Source: UBA6522 sp965237785 (GTDB lineage: Bacteria; Pseudomonadota; Gammaproteobacteria; Steroidobacterales; Rariloculaceae). Taken from it: a stretch of DNA of 64,000 bases. Shown here piece by piece: positions 26,461 through 34,979 of this stretch. The notes below the pieces were generated by a model. It saw only the letters and a list, made by a program, of their open reading frames with translations. It ran no database searches and had not been told where the DNA came from. The translations under genes were made by a program, and so were the position numbers. Location of the stretch: the NCBI GenBank assembly GCA_965237785.1, contig OZ250159.1:434001-498000 (forward strand), given 5' to 3'. Numbering within the stretch: the first letter of the stretch is position 1; each line of letters starts with the position of its first letter.

Positions 26461-26679
26461 ATGTCGTCCACAAACACCCGCACGACTCTTTATTGCCTGG
26501 CGCTCCTCGTCCTTACTGCCGCTCGCACGGTCCAAGCGCAAGATGCCCGCGTCTTCGAGTGTGGATCCGTCTTTGGCCCCGATACCACCCCGGCAAGCCT
26601 TGCAGCCGTGTTCGGTGTGCTTGCGATACTTACTCAAGATCAAAGACGGTCCGCGGTCTATCTGAGAGTTCTGAGATAA
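26461..26679 (+). pseudogene. Truncated secreted-protein gene
   Basis: ATG 26461 opens a 72-codon frame with a good signal peptide (LYCLALLVLTAARTVQAQ) followed by ARVFECGSVFGPDTTPASLA and AVFG. After that the residues look arbitrary and the frame ends. The CG(S/A)xFGPxTT start resembles the mature N-terminus of an uncharacterised exported family, but I cannot name it. Probably a 3'-deleted remnant. Confidence 0.3.
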
Positions 26680-26811
26680 CTTTAAATAAAACAATCATAT
26701 AAAAATCAATTCGCATTGTAGGACATGGGGAAATTCAATATGCGGGTTAGACTCCGGTCGGCGGAAGCCGCCCAGGTGATGGCGAGCGCGCCCAAAAGCG
26801 GGGATCAGAAG

Positions 26812-28512
26812 ATGAGACGATTGATCGAATGGTGTGCCGTCGGAACAATTCTTGCGGTTGGCCTCACCGGCTGCGGCGCCGACGACACCGGAACGCAGCT
26901 TCGGGAACCGGCCGCCGAACAGGACAATCGCCCCAATATCCTTTTGATCGTCGCTGACGACATGGGCTTTACGGACCTGGGTTCGTTCGGCGGTGAAATT
27001 CCCACGCCCCATCTCGATGAACTGGCGTACGCCGGGATTCGTCTGGCGAATTTTCATGCGGCACCGGTTTGTGCGCCGGCGCGGGCGATGCTCCTGTCGG
27101 GAATGGACAATCACGAAGCCGGCATCGGGTCGATGACCTTGAAGCGCGCTTACGATGCCGGGCAGGCGCCGCGCAGGGACCAGCCCGGGCACGCCCGTCC
27201 CGGCTACGAAGGCTACCTCAGCTACCGTGTAGCGGCATTACCGGAGGTGCTTCGGGATGCGGGGTACCGCACCTATATGGCGGGCAAGTGGGACCTCGGC
27301 CGGGCATTGGTTGAAGAGCACAATCCCGCGGGTCGTGGATTTGAAGCGTCTTTTGCCTTGACGACGGGCAGCGCACTGCATCTGAGCACGGCTGACGGTG
27401 GCGCGCACGGCGGCATTTTGCGCGCGGACCCGCTGGTCTACCGGGAAAATTGGGACAGTGTGGACTCGCTGCCGGAGGACTATTTCTCGACCGCGATGTT
27501 CACCGACAAGATCATCGAGTACATCGATGCCGACCAGGGCGACGGCCAGCCGTTCTTCGCGTACCTTGCGTTTACCGCGCCGCATTTCCCGCTGCAGGTG
27601 CCTGAAGACTGGCGGGACCGGTTCGCCGGCGACTACGACCAGGGCTACGACGCGATTCGCGACCGGCGGGTCGAAGCAGCGCTGGACCTGGGCGTTCTGC
27701 CTCCCGGTGCCGATATGGATGGCTACCGGCGCCGCTCCGTCCCATGGGCGTCCCTGGATTCCGCCGGCCGCGCCGATCGGGCGCGACGCATGGAGATCTA
27801 TGCGGCCATGGTGGCGAACATGGATTTCCACGTCGGCCGCCTGATAGAGTACCTGCGCGCGATCGGTGAATTCGAAAATACCTTCATTCTGTTCATGTCC
27901 GACAACGGCGCTGCCTCCAGCACTCCCGCGGGAATGGACGAGGGCTATGACAACAGCGTGGCCAATATGGGGGACGTCGATTCTTTCATCGATTACGGGA
28001 TGGGCTGGGCCGAAGCAGCCATGGCGCCGTTTCGGGATACCAAGAGTTCCATGGCCGAAGGCGGCGTGCTCGCCGCGGCCTTCGCCACCCACGGACCGGT
28101 TGCAAGCCCCGGCGGCGTGTCGCGGCAATACCTCACGATGCAAGACGTGATGCCGACGCTCTTGACGATCGCGGAAACGGAGTATCCAATGGGCGAATAC
28201 AATCATCGACCGATTCTGTCCATGCGAGGCAAATCCTTTCTGGGTCACCTGCAAGGCGATGCGACCCCTGTACACGACGCGGATGAGCCCATCGGATGGG
28301 AGTTGAGCGGCCAGCGCGCGTTGGTGCGCGGCGACTGGAAGTTGTTGTGGACGCCGCGTTCGGGGGAGGCACCGGGTTGGGAACTCTTCGACCTGTCCGT
28401 CGACCCGTTCGAGCGGAACGATGTATCCGCGCAATTCCCCGATCTGACCGCTGAACTGGTTAACGCCTGGAACGAATACGCTGACGAAGTCGGCGTCGTG
28501 ACTGGCGACTGA
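26812..28512 (+). CDS. Arylsulfatase-like lipoprotein
   Basis: A 566-residue sulfatase. ATG 26812 is chosen because it directly begins a lipoprotein signal (CAVGTILAVGLTGC, Cys 21); upstream in-frame starts would bury it. NILLIVADDMGFTDLGSFGG gives metal-binding Asp 49-50, and CAPAR at 87-91 satisfies CxPxR, so the Cys can become formylglycine. AGKWDLG, ILFMSDNGAASS and WKLLWTPRSG follow. The length suits the large arylsulfatase group acting on small aryl or carbohydrate sulfates. It leads a plus-strand run with rhomboid, bicupin and lactate permease genes. The pseudogene at 6.4 kb is a close relative. No formylglycine-generating enzyme is confidently present in the window. Confidence 0.9.
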   Translation: MRRLIEWCAVGTILAVGLTGCGADDTGTQLREPAAEQDNRPNILLIVADDMGFTDLGSFGGEIPTPHLDELAYAGIRLANFHAAPVCAPARAMLLSGMDNHEAGIGSMTLKRAYDAGQAPRRDQPGHARPGYEGYLSYRVAALPEVLRDAGYRTYMAGKWDLGRALVEEHNPAGRGFEASFALTTGSALHLSTADGGAHGGILRADPLVYRENWDSVDSLPEDYFSTAMFTDKIIEYIDADQGDGQPFFAYLAFTAPHFPLQVPEDWRDRFAGDYDQGYDAIRDRRVEAALDLGVLPPGADMDGYRRRSVPWASLDSAGRADRARRMEIYAAMVANMDFHVGRLIEYLRAIGEFENTFILFMSDNGAASSTPAGMDEGYDNSVANMGDVDSFIDYGMGWAEAAMAPFRDTKSSMAEGGVLAAAFATHGPVASPGGVSRQYLTMQDVMPTLLTIAETEYPMGEYNHRPILSMRGKSFLGHLQGDATPVHDADEPIGWELSGQRALVRGDWKLLWTPRSGEAPGWELFDLSVDPFERNDVSAQFPDLTAELVNAWNEYADEVGVVTGD

Positions 28513-28532
28513 GCGCTCGCCCGGGAAGAACC

Positions 28533-29312
28533 ATGTTTCCAATCCGCGACGACAATCCGCAAATACTCACGCCCTACACGACCTACGCGATAATCGGCTT
28601 GAACGCCCTGGCGTGGGTATTCCTGCAGGGATTGGGTTCCGACCCGGCGTTGGCGGGTTCCGTTTGCCGGCTTGGACTGATTCCCGGGGAACTCTTGCAG
28701 ACGGTGCCCGCGGGGACTCGCTTCCAGGTCGGTCCAAACAGCCTCTGCGTGCTCGGCGATGCCTCGGCCTGGCATACCACGATCACGTCGATGTTCCTGC
28801 ACGGCGGCTGGTTACACCTGGTCGGCAATATGTGGTTCATGTGGATTTTCGGTAACAATGTCGAAGATTCCATGGGACATGTGCGGTTCGCGCTCTTTTA
28901 CGTGCTTTGCGGTCTGGCGGCCGCCGCCGCGCAGATCGTGTCGAATCCTGATTCCGCCGTGCCGATGGTCGGTGCATCGGGCGCCATTGGCGGCGTTATG
29001 GGCGCCTATATCCTGCTGTACCCACGCGTGCACGTTCATATGCTGGTGTTCTTTGGATTCTTCATTACGACGATTGCCGTGCCGGCCGTGTTGATGCTGG
29101 GTTACTGGCTGTTTGTGCAGGTCTTGAGCGGGTTCGCGTCGCTGGGCGCACAGGGCGGCGGGGTCGCATTCTGGGCGCATGTGGGCGGCTTCGCTGCCGG
29201 AGCCGTGCTCATATTTCTGTTTCGCGATCCGGAGTTGCTGCGCAGGCACCCCTACCACGGCTGGCATCAGCGTTCATCGCCGACCCGAAACTGGCGCCGG
29301 ATAGGGCGCTAG
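28533..29312 (+). CDS. Rhomboid-family intramembrane serine protease
   Basis: A 259-residue membrane protein with about six hydrophobic segments. MFLHGGWLHLVGNMWFMWIF holds the conserved Asn (99) of the oxyanion site, GASGAIGG contains catalytic Ser 149, and AHVGGFAAG contains catalytic His 216. This is a complete Ser-His dyad. Rhomboids cleave transmembrane substrates within the lipid bilayer. A 40-residue loop between the first and second membrane segments (GLIPGELLQTVPAG region) is typical of this bacterial subgroup. It lies 20 bp after the sulfatase and is probably co-transcribed. Confidence 0.9.
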   Translation: MFPIRDDNPQILTPYTTYAIIGLNALAWVFLQGLGSDPALAGSVCRLGLIPGELLQTVPAGTRFQVGPNSLCVLGDASAWHTTITSMFLHGGWLHLVGNMWFMWIFGNNVEDSMGHVRFALFYVLCGLAAAAAQIVSNPDSAVPMVGASGAIGGVMGAYILLYPRVHVHMLVFFGFFITTIAVPAVLMLGYWLFVQVLSGFASLGAQGGGVAFWAHVGGFAAGAVLIFLFRDPELLRRHPYHGWHQRSSPTRNWRRIGR

Positions 29313-29386
29313 CGTCAGGTTAACAGTGGACCCATTCAGCGCGCTGGCGCTTGTTTAACAGCAGACTCATTGAGGACCAGGAGACT

Positions 29387-30265
29387 ATGGCAAGCATCAA
29401 GGACATTTCGATCATCGATTCGAACACCGCGGCGGCGAGCGCCGTTCCCTCCGGTCTGGAGCGCACGCTGTGCAGCTCCGGGCTTTGCGGTTCCGAGACG
29501 CTGACGGTATACAGGCGGACGGTCCTCGCGGGGCGGAATTTCGATCTTAAGGCCAGCGATGATTACCACGTCGCCTACATCATCGAACAACCGACGAGTG
29601 GCGTCGTTCACTACACGGGCGAAACGCATGACGCGGGCGAAACGCATGACGCCGGAGAAGGCGCCGGCGTCCTGCTCGCACCCGGCGAGACGGCTCGGTT
29701 CGAAGCCACCGGATCGAATATGGATCTGCTTCATATGGTGGTACCCAAGCCTCCGGCGGCAGTCGAGGGCGGGCTGCCGGGCGGGCCCGGGTACTATTTC
29801 GACAGAGGGACTCTGCGCGTGCTCACCGACGCGAGCGGCGGGCGCGTGCGCCGATTCTGCGCCGAATCCAGCGTAAGGCTGCTGGACGGAACCCGGCTCA
29901 CGCCCACCAACGCCATTCAGGCGGGAGAAATGCACTATATCGAAGGCGGTTCATCGCCGTACCACTCGCACGTTGGCACAAGCGCCAACCCCGACGGGCC
30001 CGACCACTGCTACATGACTTTCAAGGGGCGTGGACTGGTCGAGGTGGAAGGTATCTCCCAGGAGATCGAGCCGGGCACGCTTGTGTATTTCCCCTCGGGC
30101 GTGCCACACCGGCTTAGCTCCCTGGGTGGCTCATTGGACTACTTCGAGATCCAGGCCTGGAGGAGCTTCAAGACCCATGTTCTGAGCGAGGAACCCCTCG
30201 GTCTGAGGTGGTACTACGAGCGCGAGAACCCGGATGCCGATCGGGTGGAGTGGAACCAGAGTTAG
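29387..30265 (+). CDS. Bicupin protein
   Basis: A 292-residue protein without signal peptide; ATG 29387 follows CAGGAG. Two cupin domains are visible: the first around YHVAYIIEQPTSGVVHYTG to LAPGETARFEATG, the second with MHYIEGGSSPYHSHVGTS, DHCYMTFKGRGLVEVEG and YFPSGVPHRLSSLG. The second has the HxH...H arrangement for a metal; the first lacks an obvious His set. A perfect 18-bp tandem duplication (29617-29652) doubles GETHDA in the first domain. Possibly a cytosolic dioxygenase or isomerase of small organic acids; the neighbouring lactate permease hints at carboxylate metabolism. Confidence 0.75.
   Translation: MASIKDISIIDSNTAAASAVPSGLERTLCSSGLCGSETLTVYRRTVLAGRNFDLKASDDYHVAYIIEQPTSGVVHYTGETHDAGETHDAGEGAGVLLAPGETARFEATGSNMDLLHMVVPKPPAAVEGGLPGGPGYYFDRGTLRVLTDASGGRVRRFCAESSVRLLDGTRLTPTNAIQAGEMHYIEGGSSPYHSHVGTSANPDGPDHCYMTFKGRGLVEVEGISQEIEPGTLVYFPSGVPHRLSSLGGSLDYFEIQAWRSFKTHVLSEEPLGLRWYYERENPDADRVEWNQS
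29617..29652 (+). repeat. Perfect 18-bp tandem duplication in the bicupin gene
   Basis: The unit GGGCGAAACGCATGACGC occurs twice without mismatch and keeps frame, encoding GETHDA twice. It inserts six residues in an exposed loop of the first cupin domain and looks like a recent slippage event. Confidence 0.85.
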
Positions 30266-30370
30266 AAACCAGAGCAAGCCCGTGGCAAAAGTCCCACCGC
30301 CTCGCCCACCAATGTTCACGGCGAGTTAGACTCCGCGTTTCATTTCGCGGCGAGTTCGAGGGGAACAGAT

Positions 30371-32038
30371 ATGTCGCAATCCGTTCAGGCGTTGCTGGCC
30401 GTGCTGCCGATTCTGGTTGCGGCGATTCTTCTGGTTGGTTTTCGTATGCCCGCGCGCGTCGCGATGCCGGCCGTGTACGTGCTTGCGGTGGTGATCGGGC
30501 TGTTTGCCTGGACGATGCCGGTCGCCCAAATCGCCGCGGCGTCGATTCAGGGTCTTTTCATCACCTTCGAGATCCTGTTCATCATTTTCGCGGCGATTCT
30601 CCTGCTCAATACCTTGAAACGCTCGGGTGCCATCGCCGCAATTCGGGCGGGCTTTGCCACCATCACCCCGGATCGGCGGGTGCAGGTCATCATCATCAGT
30701 TGGCTCTTCGGAAGCTTCATCGAGGGCGCATCGGGTTTCGGGACGCCGGCGGCGATTACGGCTCCGTTGCTGGTTGCGCTGGGATTCCCGGCAATGACCG
30801 CGGTCATGCTGGGGATGATGGTTCAGAGTACGCCCGTGACGTTCGGCGCGGTGGGGACGCCGATTCTGGTGGGCGTGAGCGGTGGGCTGGATAGCCCGGA
30901 AGTGTCCCGGCAACTGGCGGCGGCAGGGATCGAGTTCGGAGACTATCTCCAGATCATCACCGAGCATGTGGTTTGGCTGCACGCGATCGTGGGGACGGTG
31001 ATGCCGTTGTTCATGGTCGTGATGATGACGCGGTTTTTCGGCCGGAACCGCTCGTGGACGGAGGGCTTGTCGATCTGGCCGTTCGCGCTGCTCGGCGGAG
31101 TTGCCTTCACGTTGCCGTATTTGCTCAGCGGCATTTTTCTGGGACCCGCGTTTCCATCGCTGCTTGGCGGATTGGTCGGTCTGGCGATTGTCACGACGGC
31201 GGCCAGGAAGCGGTTTCTGGTTCCCGATGACGAGTGGGATTTCGCGCCGCGCGCCGACTGGCCCCTCGATTGGGTCGGGCGCTTGGAAATGCGCCTTGAA
31301 ACGCCCAAAAAACAGATGTCGGGCGTGCGAGCATGGTCGCCCTACCTGTTGGTTGCCGGATTGCTCGTCATTTCGAGGCTCCCGCAACTTCCTGTCGGCG
31401 AACTGTTGCGGACGCTGGTTTTTCGCTGGGAGTCGATCCTGGGTACGTCAGTGACGGCCACTACGACGCCCCTGTATCTGCCCGCCACGATGGTGCTCGT
31501 GGCCGCGCTCGCGACAGTCGCGCTGCACCGCATGCGCGGGCGTCAGTTTGTCGCCGCGTTTACGGAATCGTCGAGAACGCTGTTGGGCGCCGGTTTCGTG
31601 CTCGTGTTCACGGTGCCCATGGTGCGCATCTATATCAACTCCGATGTGAACGCGCTGGGGCTCGAGAGCATGCCCATCGTGATGGCCGACTGGGTTGCCG
31701 TCAATGTCGGCGCCGTGTGGCCATTCTTTGCGCCGTTCATCGGCGCGCTGGGGGCGTTCATCGCCGGCAGCAATACGGTCAGCAACCTCATGTTCGCCCT
31801 GTTGCAGCACGGTGTGGCCACCGCGCTGGGGATTTCCGCGGCGTTGGTGGTGGCGCTGCAAGCCGTGGGTGCGGCCGCGGGCAACATGATTGCGATCCAC
31901 AACGTCGTTGCGGCATCGGCCACGGTGGGGCTGCTTGGCCAGGAGGGCGCCACGCTGCGCCGCACGGTGATCCCGACGATCTACTATCTCGTCATGACCG
32001 GCGCGCTGGGCATGCTCGCGGTGAGTTTCCTCGGGTAG
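30371..32038 (+). CDS. lldP: L-lactate permease family transporter (LctP)
   Basis: A 555-residue polytopic membrane protein. SWLFGSFIEGASGFGTPAAI, GMMVQSTPVTFGAVGTPILV and GALGAFIAGSNTVSNLMFAL are hallmark segments of the LctP family of lactate/glycolate-proton symporters. About a dozen hydrophobic helices are visible, and length and C-terminus are normal. It is preceded by a ribosome-binding site (GAGGGG, 30359-30364). It imports lactate or a related hydroxy-acid. No lactate dehydrogenase gene is present in the window, so the coupled metabolism is unknown. Confidence 0.9.
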   Translation: MSQSVQALLAVLPILVAAILLVGFRMPARVAMPAVYVLAVVIGLFAWTMPVAQIAAASIQGLFITFEILFIIFAAILLLNTLKRSGAIAAIRAGFATITPDRRVQVIIISWLFGSFIEGASGFGTPAAITAPLLVALGFPAMTAVMLGMMVQSTPVTFGAVGTPILVGVSGGLDSPEVSRQLAAAGIEFGDYLQIITEHVVWLHAIVGTVMPLFMVVMMTRFFGRNRSWTEGLSIWPFALLGGVAFTLPYLLSGIFLGPAFPSLLGGLVGLAIVTTAARKRFLVPDDEWDFAPRADWPLDWVGRLEMRLETPKKQMSGVRAWSPYLLVAGLLVISRLPQLPVGELLRTLVFRWESILGTSVTATTTPLYLPATMVLVAALATVALHRMRGRQFVAAFTESSRTLLGAGFVLVFTVPMVRIYINSDVNALGLESMPIVMADWVAVNVGAVWPFFAPFIGALGAFIAGSNTVSNLMFALLQHGVATALGISAALVVALQAVGAAAGNMIAIHNVVAASATVGLLGQEGATLRRTVIPTIYYLVMTGALGMLAVSFLG

Positions 32039-32160
32039 AACCGAATTTGTGCTCGGCGAACCGGAGACTGGATTCGGGCATACTATGCGCCCATCTCCAC
32101 TTAGGAAGGCACCAAGTAGAGTTGGTCCCTTTCCGTAATTGGTTTCGGTGCCGGCAACGC

Positions 32161-32190
32161 TTGACGCGACCGTGCCGGGCACGCTTTATG
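32161..32190 (+). promoter_or_regulatory. Putative promoter and operator of the restriction operon
   Basis: TTGACG (32161-32166) and TTTATG (32185-32190) are separated by 18 nt, 20 bp before the GTG start. The spacer contains the perfect dyad CGTGCCGGGCACG (32171-32183), positioned for a repressor. AGGAGC at 32201-32206 is the ribosome-binding site. Confidence 0.4.
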
Positions 32191-32210
32191 AGGATGTAGC
32201 AGGAGCATAG

Positions 32211-34979
32211 GTGGCACGTAAGAAGCAGGCAACGGGCCGCGCTGGCGCCCGTAAGAAAGGGCGGAGTGCCGGAAGTTACGCACATCCTGAAGCAAGCGCG
32301 CTGCTCCGGCCCGACATAGGTACACAGGCGCAGTTTCGTAAGAAAAAACCGCTGGCCAGGTACCGTTACGACTCCTCGCTTTCTCCAGCGCTTGACTGGG
32401 ATGTGCAGAACCCCTCGCGTGAGCACGCTGAGGCGAAAATTGCGGCGCTGTCGGATCGAATTGCAAAGTTATCCGGGATTCTTGATTCGAAAAATCTGGC
32501 AGGAATTCCCGAGAGCGACCTCGCTGAAGTAAGGGCTGAATTAGCTGCGGCACGGGAAGATGCCGCTCAATTGGCAACGCTCTCCAGACCGTTTCTCAAC
32601 TGGACGGGCAAGGCCGAGCGGCTCTCCTTCGACGTACCGACACTGCCGCTGTTCGTCCATGAACGCCTATCGACATCGGCAATCCTGGAAACCCTGAAAG
32701 GGCACACCCGCGACCGTCAGGTGAATATGTTCGATCTGTTCGGGGAGAGTGATCTGCCGATTCACGAACGGTTGCTCAAGGCATATGAGCACCAGAACGG
32801 CTGGGTGAACCGGTTGATCCTTGGCGACGCCCTGGTAGTGATGAATTCCCTACTCAACTACGAGGGGCTCGGTGGTCAAGTGCAGACCATCTACATGGAT
32901 CCCCCCTATGCCGTGAAATTCGGTTCGAACTTCCAGCCGTTCGTGCGCAAACGCGGCGTTACGCACGGCGACGACGAAAACATGATCCGCGAACCGGAGA
33001 TGGTGCAAGCCTACCGGGACACATGGGAACTGGGCATTCATTCCTTCCTGACCTATCTGCGGGATCGGCTGACACTGGCGCGGGAAATGCTTCATCCTTC
33101 CGGAAGTATCTTCGTGCAGATGTCCGACACTAATCTGCATCACGTCCGCGAGGTGCTGGACGAGGTGTTCGGACCCGAGTGCTTCGTCTCGCAGATCAGC
33201 TTTCAGACCACCTCGGGCTTTCGGACCAAGACACTGGCGACACTCGGCGACTTCTTGCTGTGGTATGCGCGAGACCCGGAACGGCTGAAAGTTAGAAAGT
33301 TGTTCGAGGAGCAGCCTGCCATACCGGGCGAGGGGAATGCGAGATGGGTCCTGCTTCCGGACGGAACCTATCGGGGCGTGACCGCTGCGGAGAAACGCCG
33401 GGAAGTGCCACTGCCTGCCGATGCCCGGTATTATAATCCTGATAATTTGCAGTCGCAGGGAGCGGCCCGGGACCCGCAGCCCTTCGAATTCGGGGGTAAA
33501 GTTTACCAACCGGGCGCCAATTCGCACTGGAAACCCAACTACCCCGACGGGCTTGAGGAGCTTGTCGCTGCGGGTCGGATTCACGTGGCCGCCAACAGCA
33601 TTAGATACCGCCGGTTTGCCACGGATTTTCCATTCAAGGAGCGGGGAAACCTCTGGACGGACACCCTCACAGGCAGCTTCACGGGCGAGAAAACATACGT
33701 CGTGCAGACGAATCCCAAGGTTATCGAGCGCTGCCTGCTGATGACCACCGATCCGGGCGACCTCGTTCTGGATCCTACCTGCGGTTCGGGGACGACCGCC
33801 TATTGCGCGGAGAAATGGGGGCGGCGGTGGATCACCGTCGACACTTCCCGAGTACCCATCGCGCTCGCCCGGCAGCGGCTGCTCACCAGCACTTTCGACT
33901 TCTATCAACTCAAGGAGCCTGATCGGGGACCTGCCGGAGGCTTCGACTATCGTCGCAAAACGAACTCCAAGGGGGAAGAAGTCGGCGGAATCGCGCCACA
34001 CGTGACACTCGAATCGATCGCTAACAACGAGCCGGCGAAGGAGGAAGTGCTCGTTGACCGGCCGGAAAAGGACGGCGGCATAACGCGCGTGAGCGGGCCA
34101 TTCTGGATTGAAGCGACCATACCGACTCCGGTGGATTGGGAGGGGGACGGTGAGGAGGACTCGGGCGACATTCTTGCTGCCGCCGCTTACACGAACCATG
34201 TAGAGCGTATGGTCGAGGTGCTGCGGCGTTCGCCGGTGCTGCATCTCGGTGGCGGTCGAAGGCTCAGCCTGTCCAAGGTACGTCCGCCCGCCCGTTCCAT
34301 GAGTCTGTCCGCGGAGGCTCTGGTGGAAGATGACGGCAAGCAGAGGGTTGCAATTGTCTTCGGACCCGAGAATGGCGCAGTCTCGGAAACTCTGGTGTTC
34401 GAGGCGGCACGCGAAGCCTACGGCAAAGCATACGACCACCTCTACGCGATCGGATTTGCCATCCAGCCCGACGCAAGGCGTCTGGTCGAGGAATGCGAGA
34501 AAGCGGTCGGAGTGGCCGCGACTTACGTGCAGGCGAGCATGGATCTGGTGATGGGAGACTTGCTCAAGAACCTGCGGTCGAGCCAGATTTTCTCGGTCTG
34601 TGGGTTGCCGGACATACGGATACGCCGAGCAGAAACGAAAAGCTACCAGGTTGAACTTCTCGGACTCGACGTTTTCGATCCCGTGGAGATGGATTCCGAC
34701 CATCGGAGCGGAAATGACGTCCCCGCGTGGTTCCTCGATACGGACTACAACGGACTCTGTTTCCATGTCTGTCAGGCGTTCTTTCCGCGGACTTCAGCGT
34801 GGAGCGCACTCAGGCGTTCGCTTCGCGGCGAATTCGATGACGATGTGTGGTCACATTTATCGGGCACGGTCAGCACTCCGTTTCAAGCGGGTGGACACGG
34901 CCAGATCGCGGTGAAAGTTGTCGATGATCGAGGCAATGAACTGATGGTCGTCAAGCCGCTTTCGGATACCGAGACGTGA
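32211..34979 (+). CDS. Type III-like adenine DNA methyltransferase (Mod)
   Basis: A 922-residue protein starting at GTG 32211 after AGGAGC. Catalytic motif DPPY is at 230-233 (QTIYMDPPYAV), and the SAM-binding motif LDPTCGSGTTAYCAEKWGRR comes later (about 520), the order of beta-class N6-adenine methyltransferases such as type III Mod. The first 150 residues are basic, then helical, and the last 350 residues form a unique target-recognition or coupling region. It ends overlapping the ATPase gene by 4 nt (GTGA). In type III systems Mod both modifies DNA and gives specificity to the nuclease. Here an extra ATPase gene lies between mod and the nuclease gene. Confidence 0.88.
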   Translation: MARKKQATGRAGARKKGRSAGSYAHPEASALLRPDIGTQAQFRKKKPLARYRYDSSLSPALDWDVQNPSREHAEAKIAALSDRIAKLSGILDSKNLAGIPESDLAEVRAELAAAREDAAQLATLSRPFLNWTGKAERLSFDVPTLPLFVHERLSTSAILETLKGHTRDRQVNMFDLFGESDLPIHERLLKAYEHQNGWVNRLILGDALVVMNSLLNYEGLGGQVQTIYMDPPYAVKFGSNFQPFVRKRGVTHGDDENMIREPEMVQAYRDTWELGIHSFLTYLRDRLTLAREMLHPSGSIFVQMSDTNLHHVREVLDEVFGPECFVSQISFQTTSGFRTKTLATLGDFLLWYARDPERLKVRKLFEEQPAIPGEGNARWVLLPDGTYRGVTAAEKRREVPLPADARYYNPDNLQSQGAARDPQPFEFGGKVYQPGANSHWKPNYPDGLEELVAAGRIHVAANSIRYRRFATDFPFKERGNLWTDTLTGSFTGEKTYVVQTNPKVIERCLLMTTDPGDLVLDPTCGSGTTAYCAEKWGRRWITVDTSRVPIALARQRLLTSTFDFYQLKEPDRGPAGGFDYRRKTNSKGEEVGGIAPHVTLESIANNEPAKEEVLVDRPEKDGGITRVSGPFWIEATIPTPVDWEGDGEEDSGDILAAAAYTNHVERMVEVLRRSPVLHLGGGRRLSLSKVRPPARSMSLSAEALVEDDGKQRVAIVFGPENGAVSETLVFEAAREAYGKAYDHLYAIGFAIQPDARRLVEECEKAVGVAATYVQASMDLVMGDLLKNLRSSQIFSVCGLPDIRIRRAETKSYQVELLGLDVFDPVEMDSDHRSGNDVPAWFLDTDYNGLCFHVCQAFFPRTSAWSALRRSLRGEFDDDVWSHLSGTVSTPFQAGGHGQIAVKVVDDRGNELMVVKPLSDTET

